From NCBI GenBank assembly GCA_025996865.1, contig BNTV01000019.1, positions 1-51,962 of the forward strand: a DNA stretch of 51,962 nt, in the 5' to 3' direction. Each line of letters opens with the position of its first letter. Position 1 is the stretch's first letter. Origin of the DNA: Bacteroidia bacterium (GTDB lineage: Bacteria; Bacteroidota; Bacteroidia; Bacteroidales; Azobacteroidaceae). The position numbers were made by a program, and so were the translations under genes. The notes below the pieces were generated by a model. It ran no database searches. It was not told the origin of the DNA and saw nothing but the letters and a program-made list of their open reading frames with translations. Below, piece after piece: positions 1-7,896 of this stretch.

Positions 1-268
1 TCTCCTTTTCTGCCGCTTCGTTCTGCTTTCAACAAATCATTGTGTTAAAAAATCAAATCAACAACACAAATTATTTACAAATTTTAACAATCACTTTTGA
101 AAAATGGGGGTTTTCGGACAGACACTATTTAGCCGTTTTTTTTGCATTGTTACTTCATAATTTAATTGATTTAACAGATTAGGCAATTTATATACAGCAA
201 CCTAAGTGAATTAATAAAATTTAACATTAATGAAGCGATTTTTATTACACAATGCGACTAAAAATAGT
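1..268. other. Left-edge AT-rich intergenic region, no gene seen
   Basis: I see no convincing open reading frame, RNA gene or repeat on either strand. The stretch is AT-rich and ends at the hicA promoter. The first 50 bases could hold the beginning of a leftward gene, but too little is present to judge. Confidence 0.5.
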
Positions 269-276
269 TACTTTTG
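269..276 (+). promoter_or_regulatory. Bacteroidota -7 promoter box for hicAB
   Basis: TACTTTTG matches the Bacteroidota -7 consensus TAnnTTTG and lies 14 bases before the ATG at 291. It excludes a longer HicA starting at 252, because that start codon would be upstream of the transcription start. Confidence 0.6.
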
Positions 277-290
277 TACAAAGATTCAGT

Positions 291-551
291 ATGAGTACAA
301 AAGATAAATTGATAAGCCGGTTTAAGAAACAACCTAAAGATTTTACTTTTGACGAATTAATAAAATTATTCGGCCATTTTGGTTTCACAATTAATAACAA
401 AGGTAAAACATCGGGGTCAAGGGTTATTTTTATGAAAGACGATACATCTTTTGAAACTCACAAACCGCATCCGGGCAGTATCGTAAAAGAATATGTTATG
501 AAAAAAGTATTGCAATTTTTAGTGAAGGAAAATCATATAAGTTTAAAATAA
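291..551 (+). CDS. hicA: HicA-family mRNA interferase toxin
   Basis: An 86-residue protein with the HicA double-stranded-RNA-binding-like fold. The first half (KDFTFDELIKLFGHFGF) matches the start of HicA toxins, and the block SRVIF followed by HKPHPGSIVKEY carries the conserved catalytic histidine region. HicA family members cleave mRNA in the absence of HicB. I chose ATG 291, not an upstream in-frame start at 252, because a -7 promoter box sits at 269-276. The antitoxin gene begins one base after its stop, so the two are co-transcribed. The toxin-first order is the usual one. Confidence 0.88.
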   Translation: MSTKDKLISRFKKQPKDFTFDELIKLFGHFGFTINNKGKTSGSRVIFMKDDTSFETHKPHPGSIVKEYVMKKVLQFLVKENHISLK

Positions 552-552
552 C

Positions 553-894
553 ATGGGACATTTTCATTACAAAGGTTACAACGGGACTGTAGAATATAGT
601 GAAGCAGATCATTGTCTGTTTGGTTCCGTAGTTGGTATGAATAAAAGTTGTATCCTATATGAGGGTAATACAATCGACGAACTAAAAGCGGCTTTTGAAA
701 CCGCAATAGACGATTATGTAGAAAGCCGCAAAGCAAATGGATTAGAACCGGAAAAACCTTATACCGGCTCTTTGAATATCCGTATTTCACCGGAAATACA
801 TAGTAAAATTGCCATGTATGCAAAAGATAACGGTACAAGTATAAATGCTTTTATACGTAAGTCAATAGAAAAGCAATTAGAATATTGTGATTAA
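553..894 (+). CDS. hicB: HicB-family antitoxin
   Basis: A 113-residue antitoxin partner of HicA. Residues 1-50 form the partly degraded RNase H-like HicB domain that masks the toxin (YKGYNGTVEYSEADHCLFGSV, then a conserved DELKAAFETAIDDY helix). The C-terminus (about 74-110, SLNIRISPEIHSKIAMYAK then SINAFIRKSIEKQL) is a ribbon-helix-helix DNA-binding domain, so it probably represses its own promoter together with HicA. It follows hicA by one base and appears complete. Confidence 0.88.
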   Translation: MGHFHYKGYNGTVEYSEADHCLFGSVVGMNKSCILYEGNTIDELKAAFETAIDDYVESRKANGLEPEKPYTGSLNIRISPEIHSKIAMYAKDNGTSINAFIRKSIEKQLEYCD

Positions 895-933
895 AAAATT
901 GTATTTTACAACGATGGTGACGAAAATCACAGG

Positions 934-1854
934 TTAAAACCTGAAAGCAATTCCCAAATTCGTGATAATATCACTTGCAATCACGCTTTCTTCCGAACAT
1001 TTGCTTGCTGCAATATCTCCCGCAAGCCCGTGCAGGAAAACGCCGGTGATCGCTGCATTCAAGGAAGTGTACGACTGTGCCAACAAACCCAATATGATTC
1101 CCGTCAGTACATCGCCACTGCCGGCTGTTGCTATTCCGGGATTACCGGTGGAATTGAAATAACATTGCCTTTCGGGCGTACAAATAGCGGTGTAAGCGCC
1201 TTTTAAAACCAAGTAAACTTTCAGCTGTTCAGCCATTTGAATCGCTTTTTGCAAACGCTCATAAGCATTTGCGGAATCTCCCGCTAACCGGTCAAATTCT
1301 TTGGGATGAGGCGTAAGGATACTTCCCTGCGGAATCAACCGCAAGGAATTTCTATTTTCCGACAATAAATTGAGCGCATCGGCGTCAATAACCAATGGTT
1401 TATGGGAATACTTGAGTAAATCATGTAAAACAGCGGCAGTTTGTTTATGTAAACCGATACCCGGGCCAATCGCAATGGCATCGTATCCAACTACCGACAC
1501 GAGTGCGGTAATATAATCATCTCCCTGGTCTGCTTCCGTCATGGCTTCCGGAAATGCTACCTGCATAATCGCTTCTCCACAAGCCGGAATATGTACTGTC
1601 AACAGTCCGGCGCCAGCCCGCAAACAAGCCTTAGCGCCCAGAATAGCGGCGCCCATTTTTCCACGACTTCCGGCAACAAGCAAAGCATGACCAAAATTTC
1701 CTTTATGAGCAAATCTGTCCCGCACAGGAATTAATGGGATAATATCTTCTGTTTCAATCGAAAAGTAAGGAACATCCGTACTTTCGATATTTATCTTGCT
1801 CAAATCCATATTCAGGATTTTGCCCAGCATTTGGGAATCATCAACTTTTTTCAT
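934..1854 (-). CDS. nnrD: ADP/ATP-dependent NAD(P)H-hydrate dehydratase, epimerase domain missing
   Basis: A 306-residue enzyme of the NAD(P)HX repair pathway, which dehydrates S-NAD(P)HX using ADP or ATP. The ribokinase-like fold is complete: a glycine-rich start (AGSRGKMGAA, residues 61-70), PGIGLHKQ (131-138), VIDADALNLL (155-164) and the catalytic/nucleotide loop NPGIATAGSGDVLTG (about 238-252). In most bacteria, including many Bacteroidota, this domain is fused behind an N-terminal YjeF epimerase domain of about 200 residues. Here only about 50 residues precede it, resembling the linker of the fused form, and no epimerase gene is adjacent. It is last in a leftward cluster after the glycosyltransferase. 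Confidence 0.88.
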   Translation of the reverse strand: MKKVDDSQMLGKILNMDLSKINIESTDVPYFSIETEDIIPLIPVRDRFAHKGNFGHALLVAGSRGKMGAAILGAKACLRAGAGLLTVHIPACGEAIMQVAFPEAMTEADQGDDYITALVSVVGYDAIAIGPGIGLHKQTAAVLHDLLKYSHKPLVIDADALNLLSENRNSLRLIPQGSILTPHPKEFDRLAGDSANAYERLQKAIQMAEQLKVYLVLKGAYTAICTPERQCYFNSTGNPGIATAGSGDVLTGIILGLLAQSYTSLNAAITGVFLHGLAGDIAASKCSEESVIASDIITNLGIAFRF

Positions 1855-1863
1855 GCCCCAAAG

Positions 1864-2970
1864 TTATAAAAAATATGCGATACATTCGGAATATTGCGTC
1901 TCCACCGCCCTATACCCCAGATAATCAGGATGCACAAAATTCAAATACTTTACAATCTTAAAGGCATTGAAGTAATTAAAAAAACGTTTACGAAAATTGG
2001 GAAGCGTCGCTGTATGTTGGTTAATTTCGGCCATTTTTTCCGTAAATCCGTCCTCTTGTAGAAAAAGAGAAAGGTATTCCGGTAAGTTTTTGGTAAAAGT
2101 TTCGATGATTCCGGCCGGTTGTTTGAAAAGCGAATCCAGATGGTCGAAAAGCATTTTCAAACTTTTGAAAGCTTCGAACCGGTAAGTCATTTTCACCGTT
2201 GTGTTTTCATTCAACATTTTTTGCAAAGCCGGCCCGGTACCGAAAGGAACACGGTCGGAAGTCCGTGCAGCCGGATAAACGCAAGTCGTATCAATAAATT
2301 GGGTTTTTCCCAAAGGAAATACTTTCTGAAGGAAATAAAAATCCTCGCCCGATTGCTGTTTTCCCATGCCTCCTGCTTTCGTATAGGTCTCTGCCGTCAC
2401 CGCAAAAGCCGATCCTATCGTAAAATACGGATACGGATAACCGCAATATTCCAAAGCCGAACGGTAATAATGGAGATACATTTCATACTGAACCGTTGCT
2501 TGCCGCAAAGGATCCGCCTCATCCAGATTTTCAACCGGATGATGGAATGCGATGGTCGCCGAATTTAAACCGTATTCCTTGAAATGCCAGTAAATCTCTA
2601 TCAGATAATTCTTTTCTACCAAACAATCGGCATCCAGACTCACAAGAATTCCCGATTTATCTCCGTGAAAATGCCGGATAGCCTCATCCATTCCCAATTT
2701 GCGCGGAAGGCCCGCTCCGGTCTGATGTCCCGGCAGGTTTTCGACCCAAACGGGCGTTAAAAAAAAGTTTCCGGTATTGTTTGCAGAAGCAAACCCGGAA
2801 ACTTCACGATAAGATTTTTGATTGATTTCTATAACTTCTTTCGAATCAATCTGATAAGAATTTATCAGCAGGATAATCTCAACCGGAAAGTTGCCTCGTT
2901 CGCAATCGAAGAGGCTCTGAACGGTTCGAATCACATCCGGCTCTTTGTAGCAGGGAATGACTATTATCAT
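1864..2970 (-). CDS. Glycosyltransferase family 2-like protein
   Basis: A 368-residue GT-A type glycosyltransferase. The start MIIVIPCYKEPDVIRTVQSL is the classical family 2 nucleotide-sugar-binding strand, and VSLDADCLVEKNYL holds the metal-binding acidic motif. A later QSGEDFYFLQKV fits the conserved catalytic-site ED pair. An in-frame start at 3015 exists, but it would overlap the upstream gene by 26 bases and add 15 residues without family similarity, so ATG 2970 is preferred. Donor and acceptor cannot be told from sequence. No membrane segment is obvious, so it is probably cytoplasmic or peripheral. Confidence 0.75.
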   Translation of the reverse strand: MIIVIPCYKEPDVIRTVQSLFDCERGNFPVEIILLINSYQIDSKEVIEINQKSYREVSGFASANNTGNFFLTPVWVENLPGHQTGAGLPRKLGMDEAIRHFHGDKSGILVSLDADCLVEKNYLIEIYWHFKEYGLNSATIAFHHPVENLDEADPLRQATVQYEMYLHYYRSALEYCGYPYPYFTIGSAFAVTAETYTKAGGMGKQQSGEDFYFLQKVFPLGKTQFIDTTCVYPAARTSDRVPFGTGPALQKMLNENTTVKMTYRFEAFKSLKMLFDHLDSLFKQPAGIIETFTKNLPEYLSLFLQEDGFTEKMAEINQHTATLPNFRKRFFNYFNAFKIVKYLNFVHPDYLGYRAVETQYSECIAYFL

Positions 2971-2989
2971 CAATGAATCAACAGATTCA

Positions 2990-3598
2990 CTATTTTGCCG
3001 GCTTATAACGGGCATTCAAGAAATCAACTACTTCCTTGGTAATGTCATACGCATCATCGACATAATAAAAATTGTCGGTTCCGATATTACTGAAAATAAT
3101 CTGGTATTTTTGCGGCGTATTGAACAACTTAAGACCGGATAAAACCGAATCCTGTAATTGTTGCTGCATTTGCATCTGCTTGTCGGATAAACTTTGTTTG
3201 ATTTGGTCAGCATACCTTTCCAAATCGGCTCTCGTCTTTTCCAACCGGGAGCCTTCCTGATTCATCCGGTCTTGGGTGAGAAAAGCATTCAGTTGAACTT
3301 TTTGTTGAAACTCCTGTGCTTCTCTTTCAAACTTTTGTTTACGTTGATTAATATCGACTTGATGATTTTCCAATTCTTTCATGCTCGCTTCACTTAAATC
3401 CTTGAATAGCTCATAATTATTTAAAAGAGAATCCGTGCGGATATAAGCTACCGGTAAAAGTGTTTGATTGATAGAATCTCCACCAAATGAACTGCTACTA
3501 CTTAACTGATTACTTTTTCCTCCCGAAAAATGTAATATGAACAACACGATGACTGCTACTGCCAAAACTCCATTAATAATGTAATTAGCATTTTTCAT
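2990..3598 (-). CDS. OmpH/Skp-family periplasmic chaperone-like protein
   Basis: A 202-residue protein with one N-terminal membrane anchor or uncleaved signal (IINGVLAVAVIVLFILHF, about residues 7-24). A long charged coiled coil follows (about 55-150, rich in Q, K, E, R), then a beta-rich end. This is the architecture of OmpH/Skp chaperones, and the opening strand VAYIRTDSLLNNYE after the linker is typical of Bacteroidota members. Skp-like proteins hold unfolded outer-membrane proteins in the periplasm. A -7 box at 3649-3656 suggests its own promoter, probably also serving the glycosyltransferase and nnrD downstream. Confidence 0.82.
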   Translation of the reverse strand: MKNANYIINGVLAVAVIVLFILHFSGGKSNQLSSSSSFGGDSINQTLLPVAYIRTDSLLNNYELFKDLSEASMKELENHQVDINQRKQKFEREAQEFQQKVQLNAFLTQDRMNQEGSRLEKTRADLERYADQIKQSLSDKQMQMQQQLQDSVLSGLKLFNTPQKYQIIFSNIGTDNFYYVDDAYDITKEVVDFLNARYKPAK

Positions 3599-3648
3599 AC
3601 GAACCTAAATTGTTTTTAATTGATTATTTTAATGATTGTTTGAGGGTG

Positions 3649-3656
3649 CAAATATA
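3649..3656 (-). promoter_or_regulatory. -7 promoter box for the OmpH-glycosyltransferase-nnrD group
   Basis: On the minus strand this reads TATATTTG, matching TAnnTTTG, about 50 bases before the OmpH start. Confidence 0.5.
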
Positions 3657-3760
3657 ATTGAAATTATCGTTAATATTGCTATTTTTTTTGATTATTACTC
3701 AAATTTCACCTATCTTTATGGTTTCAAATTATATTTTTGATAAATTTAATACATTATTTT

Positions 3761-5218
3761 ATGGAAATAAAAAACTTAGAACCCCATTTGCTGTGGCAAT
3801 TTTTTGACCGGATAACTCAAATTCCGCGTCCATCAAAAAAAGAAGGTAAAATAGTAAATTTTCTACTTGATTTTGCCAAACAACACGAATTGGAGGTAAA
3901 AAAAGACGAAGCCGGTAATGTCTTGATTCGTAAACCGGCTTCACCGGGGAAAGAAAATCTGAAAACCGTAATTCTGCAATCGCATGTGGATATGGTTTGC
4001 GAAAAAAACGCCGATGTAAATTTCAATTTCGAGACCGACCCGATTCTAACTTATATTGACAACGGTTGGATAAAAGCGAAAGGAACCACACTCGGCGGTG
4101 ACGACGGAATTGGCGTTGCAGCCGCTTTGGCCATCCTTGCGTCGAAAGACATCGAGCACGGCCCTGTTGAATGCCTTTTTACGACCGACGAAGAAACCGG
4201 ATTGACAGGCGCTTACGCTCTTTCAAAAGATTTTCTGACCGGAGATATTCTGTTGAATCTCGACAGCGAAGAATGGGGTGAATTTTGCATCGGATGCGCC
4301 GGAGGAAAAAATACAACCGGAACGTTCCATTATACAAGAACCGCTACGCCGGACGATTACTTTTGGTTTGAAATACAAGTCAGCGGTTTGAACGGCGGCC
4401 ATTCGGGCAGCGACATCAACGCAGGCTTGGGCAATGCCAACAAAATCCTGACTCGCTACTTGTGGACGCTTTTGCAGGAATGTCCTTTACTTTTGGCTCA
4501 AATCAACGGCGGAAATCTGCATAACGCCATCGCACGCGAAGCCAAAGCGACGGCCGGCGTTCCGGGGGCTTTCAAAGAAAAAGCCGGCGCCTGGTTGAAT
4601 ATTCTGCAAGCCAATGTTTCCGCAGAATTAGCCAAAACAGACAAAAACGTTAACCTTTCAATCAATTCCGCAGAAAAACCCGCGTATTGCATGGATGCTG
4701 ATACCGGAAGTAAATTATTGAACGCGCTTTACGTTTTACCTCACGGTGTAATGGGGATGAGCCATGAGATTGCCGGTCTGGTGGAAACGTCAACCAATCT
4801 GGCTTCCGTAAAAATGAAAGAAAATGAAACGATTGTGATAACTACCAGCCAACGCAGTTCCACCGAATCGCTGAAAGTGGATGTGGCTAATCAGGTGAAG
4901 GCCGTATTCCTTCAAGCCGGCGCCGAAGTCAGCGCAACGGACGGTTATCCCGGATGGAAACCCAATCCCGATTCGACCATTTTGAAAATTTCAAAGACTC
5001 TTTTTGAAAAACTTTTTGGGGAAGAACCGAAAGTGATTGCCATTCACGCCGGATTGGAATGTGGATTGTTTTTCGAGAAAAATCCAAAATTGGATATGAT
5101 TTCCTGTGGGCCGACTATTCTTGGCGCTCATTCACCGGACGAACGATTAGAAATTGCAACGGTAGAAAAATGGTGGAAACTCCTGCTTGAACTGTTGAAA
5201 GCGATTCCGGGAAAGTGA
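3761..5218 (+). CDS. pepD: Aminoacyl-histidine dipeptidase (M20 family, PepD)
   Basis: A 485-residue cytosolic nonspecific dipeptidase, the usual length for the family. The metal-binding motifs are present in order: ILQSHVDMVCEKN (His and Asp), TLGGDDGIGVAAAL (bridging Asp), TTDEETGLTGA (catalytic Glu pair) and LNLDSEEWGEFCIGCAGG. A C-terminal His motif (GAHSPDERL) closes the active site. A longer reading from a TTG at 3737 is possible, but ATG 3761 (MEIKNLEPHLLWQFFDRI) is the conserved start. A near-consensus -7 box (TATCTTTA, 3711-3718) lies upstream. It hydrolyses Xaa-His and other dipeptides for amino-acid recovery. Confidence 0.92.
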   Translation: MEIKNLEPHLLWQFFDRITQIPRPSKKEGKIVNFLLDFAKQHELEVKKDEAGNVLIRKPASPGKENLKTVILQSHVDMVCEKNADVNFNFETDPILTYIDNGWIKAKGTTLGGDDGIGVAAALAILASKDIEHGPVECLFTTDEETGLTGAYALSKDFLTGDILLNLDSEEWGEFCIGCAGGKNTTGTFHYTRTATPDDYFWFEIQVSGLNGGHSGSDINAGLGNANKILTRYLWTLLQECPLLLAQINGGNLHNAIAREAKATAGVPGAFKEKAGAWLNILQANVSAELAKTDKNVNLSINSAEKPAYCMDADTGSKLLNALYVLPHGVMGMSHEIAGLVETSTNLASVKMKENETIVITTSQRSSTESLKVDVANQVKAVFLQAGAEVSATDGYPGWKPNPDSTILKISKTLFEKLFGEEPKVIAIHAGLECGLFFEKNPKLDMISCGPTILGAHSPDERLEIATVEKWWKLLLELLKAIPGK

Positions 5219-5293
5219 TATCTTAACGAGGTTGTTATAAAATAAAACCCAAACAAACCCGTTTTTAAGAATATATGTTTTAGATAACGGTTT

Positions 5294-6799
5294 ATGCAAA
5301 AAATACAGAGCGTTACGCTACTTATTCTTGGTTTGCTTTTAATTTTGTCGAGTTTCGAAGCATGCAACGACAATTTTGAGGATTATTCCCGTGATCCTCA
5401 GGATTGTCTTGCTTTTTCAACCGATACCCTTTCGTTTGATACGGTTTTGACTACCGTCAATTCCCCTGTGAAAGCGTTCATGGTTTATAATCCGAACAAA
5501 AAACCGCTTCTGATCTCTTCAATCGATCTTGCCGAAGGAGAAAGCAGTAATTTCAAAATCAATGTGGATGGTTTCGCGGGTTCCACGTTCAAGGATATTG
5601 AAATCCGGGCGAACGACAGTATTTACATTTTAGTCAGCACGAAACCGGTTGAAACCGGGCAAGCTATTCCTACGCTTTTTAAGGATTATGTTGTTTTTGT
5701 AACCAATTCCGTTCAACAAAAAGTGGTGCTGCAAGCATCCGGACAGGATGTTTATAAATACCAAAGTCTTGTTTTGGATACAGATACAACATTAAGTAAT
5801 TTCAAACCGTTTCTGATTTACGACAGTTTGGTTATCAATGAAGGCGTAACCGCTGAAATTTTGGAAGGAACTACTTTTTATATGGGCACTAATGCACAAG
5901 TTATTGTGCACGGTACACTTAAAATCAAAGGAACAATAGAAAAGCCGGTTACTTTCCGTGGCAGCCGCACCGATTATATGCTTATCTATCCTTACGACTT
6001 GATTCCCGGCCAATGGGGAGGAATCCGTTTTGATTCGCTTAGTTACGATAATGAATTTGAGAATATGCACATCCGTAACGGCAAGTTTGGCATGGAATTC
6101 AAAGCATCTGATCCTTCCAAGGAAAAGATTAAAATGAAGAATGTGGTGTTGACCAATGTTTCCGGCACGTTGATCCGCTCGATAAATTGCAACATTGTTG
6201 CGGAAAATTGCGAATTTTCCAACGCCAAAGATCGCCTGTTGGCTTTAGCCGGAGGAAAGCACAAATTCATCCATTGTACGATTGCCAATTACTATCCGAG
6301 ATTAAGCTCCGAAGCGGGATGGGGAATTGGTAACAATGAAACCATATACCTTACGGATGAGATTCTTTACGATTGGGAATCTTCCGAACATTATCCGGTA
6401 TTGGGCTTTGAGGTATCTAATTCAATTATTGCCGGGAACATGCCTGCTTCGGAAATATCTATTGACTTGAAGGAAAGCCCTTCCGAGCCGCTTAATTTCC
6501 TGAATTGTATATTTACAAACAAGCAATCGGACAATAGTTATATCCATTTTGCCGATTGTGTTTTCGATGTGAAGGCTGACTCCTTATTTAATAAGGTAGA
6601 TTGCCGGAATGAGAAGCGTGAGTTTTGGCCGGTTTTTGATTTTGGTTTATTGGAAAAATCGCCTGCGCGGAATGTAGCCAATCTTGAAATTTCAAAACTG
6701 ATTCCATTGGATATCAAAGGAATAAACCGTTTGGAAGACGGACTTCCCGATATTGGCGCTTATGAATTTGTGGTTGAGAGTGAAGAAAATAAAAAATAA
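5294..6799 (+). CDS. Putative lipoprotein with right-handed beta-helix
   Basis: A 501-residue exported protein. The N-terminus has a hydrophobic signal ending SSFEAC, a plausible lipobox with the lipidated cysteine at about residue 24. Residues 25-150 look like an immunoglobulin-like beta domain (FMVYNPNKKPLLISSIDL). From about 165 there are repeated short strands (VIVHGTLKIKGTIEKPVTF, WGGIRFDSLSYDNEFENMHI, MKNVVLTNVSGTLIRSINC), typical of a parallel beta-helix. The C-terminus (DGLPDIGAYEF) matches the end of such Bacteroidota lipoproteins. It is probably a cell-surface protein, perhaps carbohydrate-binding; no catalytic residues can be assigned. Confidence 0.7.
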   Translation: MQKIQSVTLLILGLLLILSSFEACNDNFEDYSRDPQDCLAFSTDTLSFDTVLTTVNSPVKAFMVYNPNKKPLLISSIDLAEGESSNFKINVDGFAGSTFKDIEIRANDSIYILVSTKPVETGQAIPTLFKDYVVFVTNSVQQKVVLQASGQDVYKYQSLVLDTDTTLSNFKPFLIYDSLVINEGVTAEILEGTTFYMGTNAQVIVHGTLKIKGTIEKPVTFRGSRTDYMLIYPYDLIPGQWGGIRFDSLSYDNEFENMHIRNGKFGMEFKASDPSKEKIKMKNVVLTNVSGTLIRSINCNIVAENCEFSNAKDRLLALAGGKHKFIHCTIANYYPRLSSEAGWGIGNNETIYLTDEILYDWESSEHYPVLGFEVSNSIIAGNMPASEISIDLKESPSEPLNFLNCIFTNKQSDNSYIHFADCVFDVKADSLFNKVDCRNEKREFWPVFDFGLLEKSPARNVANLEISKLIPLDIKGINRLEDGLPDIGAYEFVVESEENKK

Positions 6800-6800
6800 C

Positions 6801-6863
6801 TTACCCCTCAGCCCCCTGAAAGGGGAGTTGCGGCAAAGTCCCCTTTAGGGGATTTAGGGGTAT
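6801..6863. repeat. GC-rich palindromic repeat, family P1, intergenic copy
   Basis: A two-armed element. The left arm is CAGCCCCCTGAAAGGGGAG and the right arm is GTCCCCTTTAGGGGATTTAG, each a small hairpin; the two are roughly inverted relative to one another. It fills the gap between the beta-helix lipoprotein and the EEP gene and could fold as RNA. Related sequences lie inside three coding regions (17216-17260, 43921-44010, 46342-46407). Confidence 0.8.
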
Positions 6864-6877
6864 TAAACTTTAACAAA

Positions 6878-7894
6878 ATGAAAATCAAACCAATGGGAGG
6901 TATTCTCCTCTTTTTCCTTTGCTTTTCCGCTTACGGACAAGGCAACTTCCGTGTTATGTTTTACAACGTTGAAAACCTTTTCGACACAGTCGATAATCCT
7001 CACAAAAATGATAATGAATTTCTTCCCGACGGCCAACGGCATTGGTCGCAGAAACGGTATTACACGAAAATAAACAACTTGGCGAAAGTCATCAGCTCGG
7101 CAGGAGAATGGGGATCGCCGGCAATGATTGGGATGTGTGAAGTGGAAAATGAAAAGGTGATTCGGGACTTAATTCGAAATTCGCCGTTGAAAAAGACGGA
7201 TTACCGTTTTGTGGTTACCAATTCACCTGATCAAAGAGGCATTAATGTCGCTTTACTGTACCAGCGCGACCAATTCAAATACCTTGAGCATCACGCTTAT
7301 ACCATTCGGTTTCCGTACAATAAACACAAAGCGACGCGGGATATTTTGCACGTAACCGGACAAGTGATTAGCCGCGATACGGTGGATGTTTTCGTGTGCC
7401 ATTTTCCTTCGCGGCGTGGCGGAGAAAACGAATCGGAATCGGACAGGGTCTATACGGCTTCCATACTTAAAAGCAAGACCGACAGTCTGATGCGTATCCG
7501 TAAAAATGCCTGTATTATTATCATGGGTGATTTCAACGACGAATCGTCGAACAAAAGTATCTCACTGACATTAAACGCTTTACCTGTTTCTCAAAAACCG
7601 GAAACCAAAAAACTTTATAATCTTTTCCAACATTTCGAGAAGAAAACCGGAAGTTACAAGTACAAAAATCAATGGAACCTGTTAGACCAGATGATTGTTT
7701 CCGGAAATCTGATTGCGGGCGACGGTTCATTCAAAGTCCTACCTTACACGGCAACGATTTTTTCCCGCAACTTCATGCTGACGGAGGACAAAACTTACGG
7801 AGGAAAGCGTCCCAAAAAGACTTTCAGCGGGATGAAATACGAGGATGGATACAGTGATCATCTGCCTATATTTGTGGATTTTAAAACAAAATAA
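6878..7894 (+). CDS. Secreted endonuclease/exonuclease/phosphatase-family protein
   Basis: A 338-residue EEP-superfamily protein with a signal peptide (GGILLFFLCFSAYGQG, cleavage near residue 21). Catalytic motifs are visible: FYNVENLFD (Asn), MCEVENEKV (metal-binding Glu), IIMGDFNDES (Asp/Asn pair) and the terminal SDHLPIFVDF (Asp-His). This family includes DNase I-like nucleases and phosphoesterases; the substrate cannot be read from sequence. It is exported, perhaps to scavenge phosphate or nucleotides. It starts 14 bases after a P1 repeat and is followed by the CotH gene after 2 bases, so the two are likely one operon. Confidence 0.85.
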   Translation: MKIKPMGGILLFFLCFSAYGQGNFRVMFYNVENLFDTVDNPHKNDNEFLPDGQRHWSQKRYYTKINNLAKVISSAGEWGSPAMIGMCEVENEKVIRDLIRNSPLKKTDYRFVVTNSPDQRGINVALLYQRDQFKYLEHHAYTIRFPYNKHKATRDILHVTGQVISRDTVDVFVCHFPSRRGGENESESDRVYTASILKSKTDSLMRIRKNACIIIMGDFNDESSNKSISLTLNALPVSQKPETKKLYNLFQHFEKKTGSYKYKNQWNLLDQMIVSGNLIAGDGSFKVLPYTATIFSRNFMLTEDKTYGGKRPKKTFSGMKYEDGYSDHLPIFVDFKTK

Positions 7895-7896
7895 AT

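Noticed and set aside
252..290. Longer HicA starting at 252
   Set aside because: The -7 promoter box lies within this stretch and HicA homology begins at 291.
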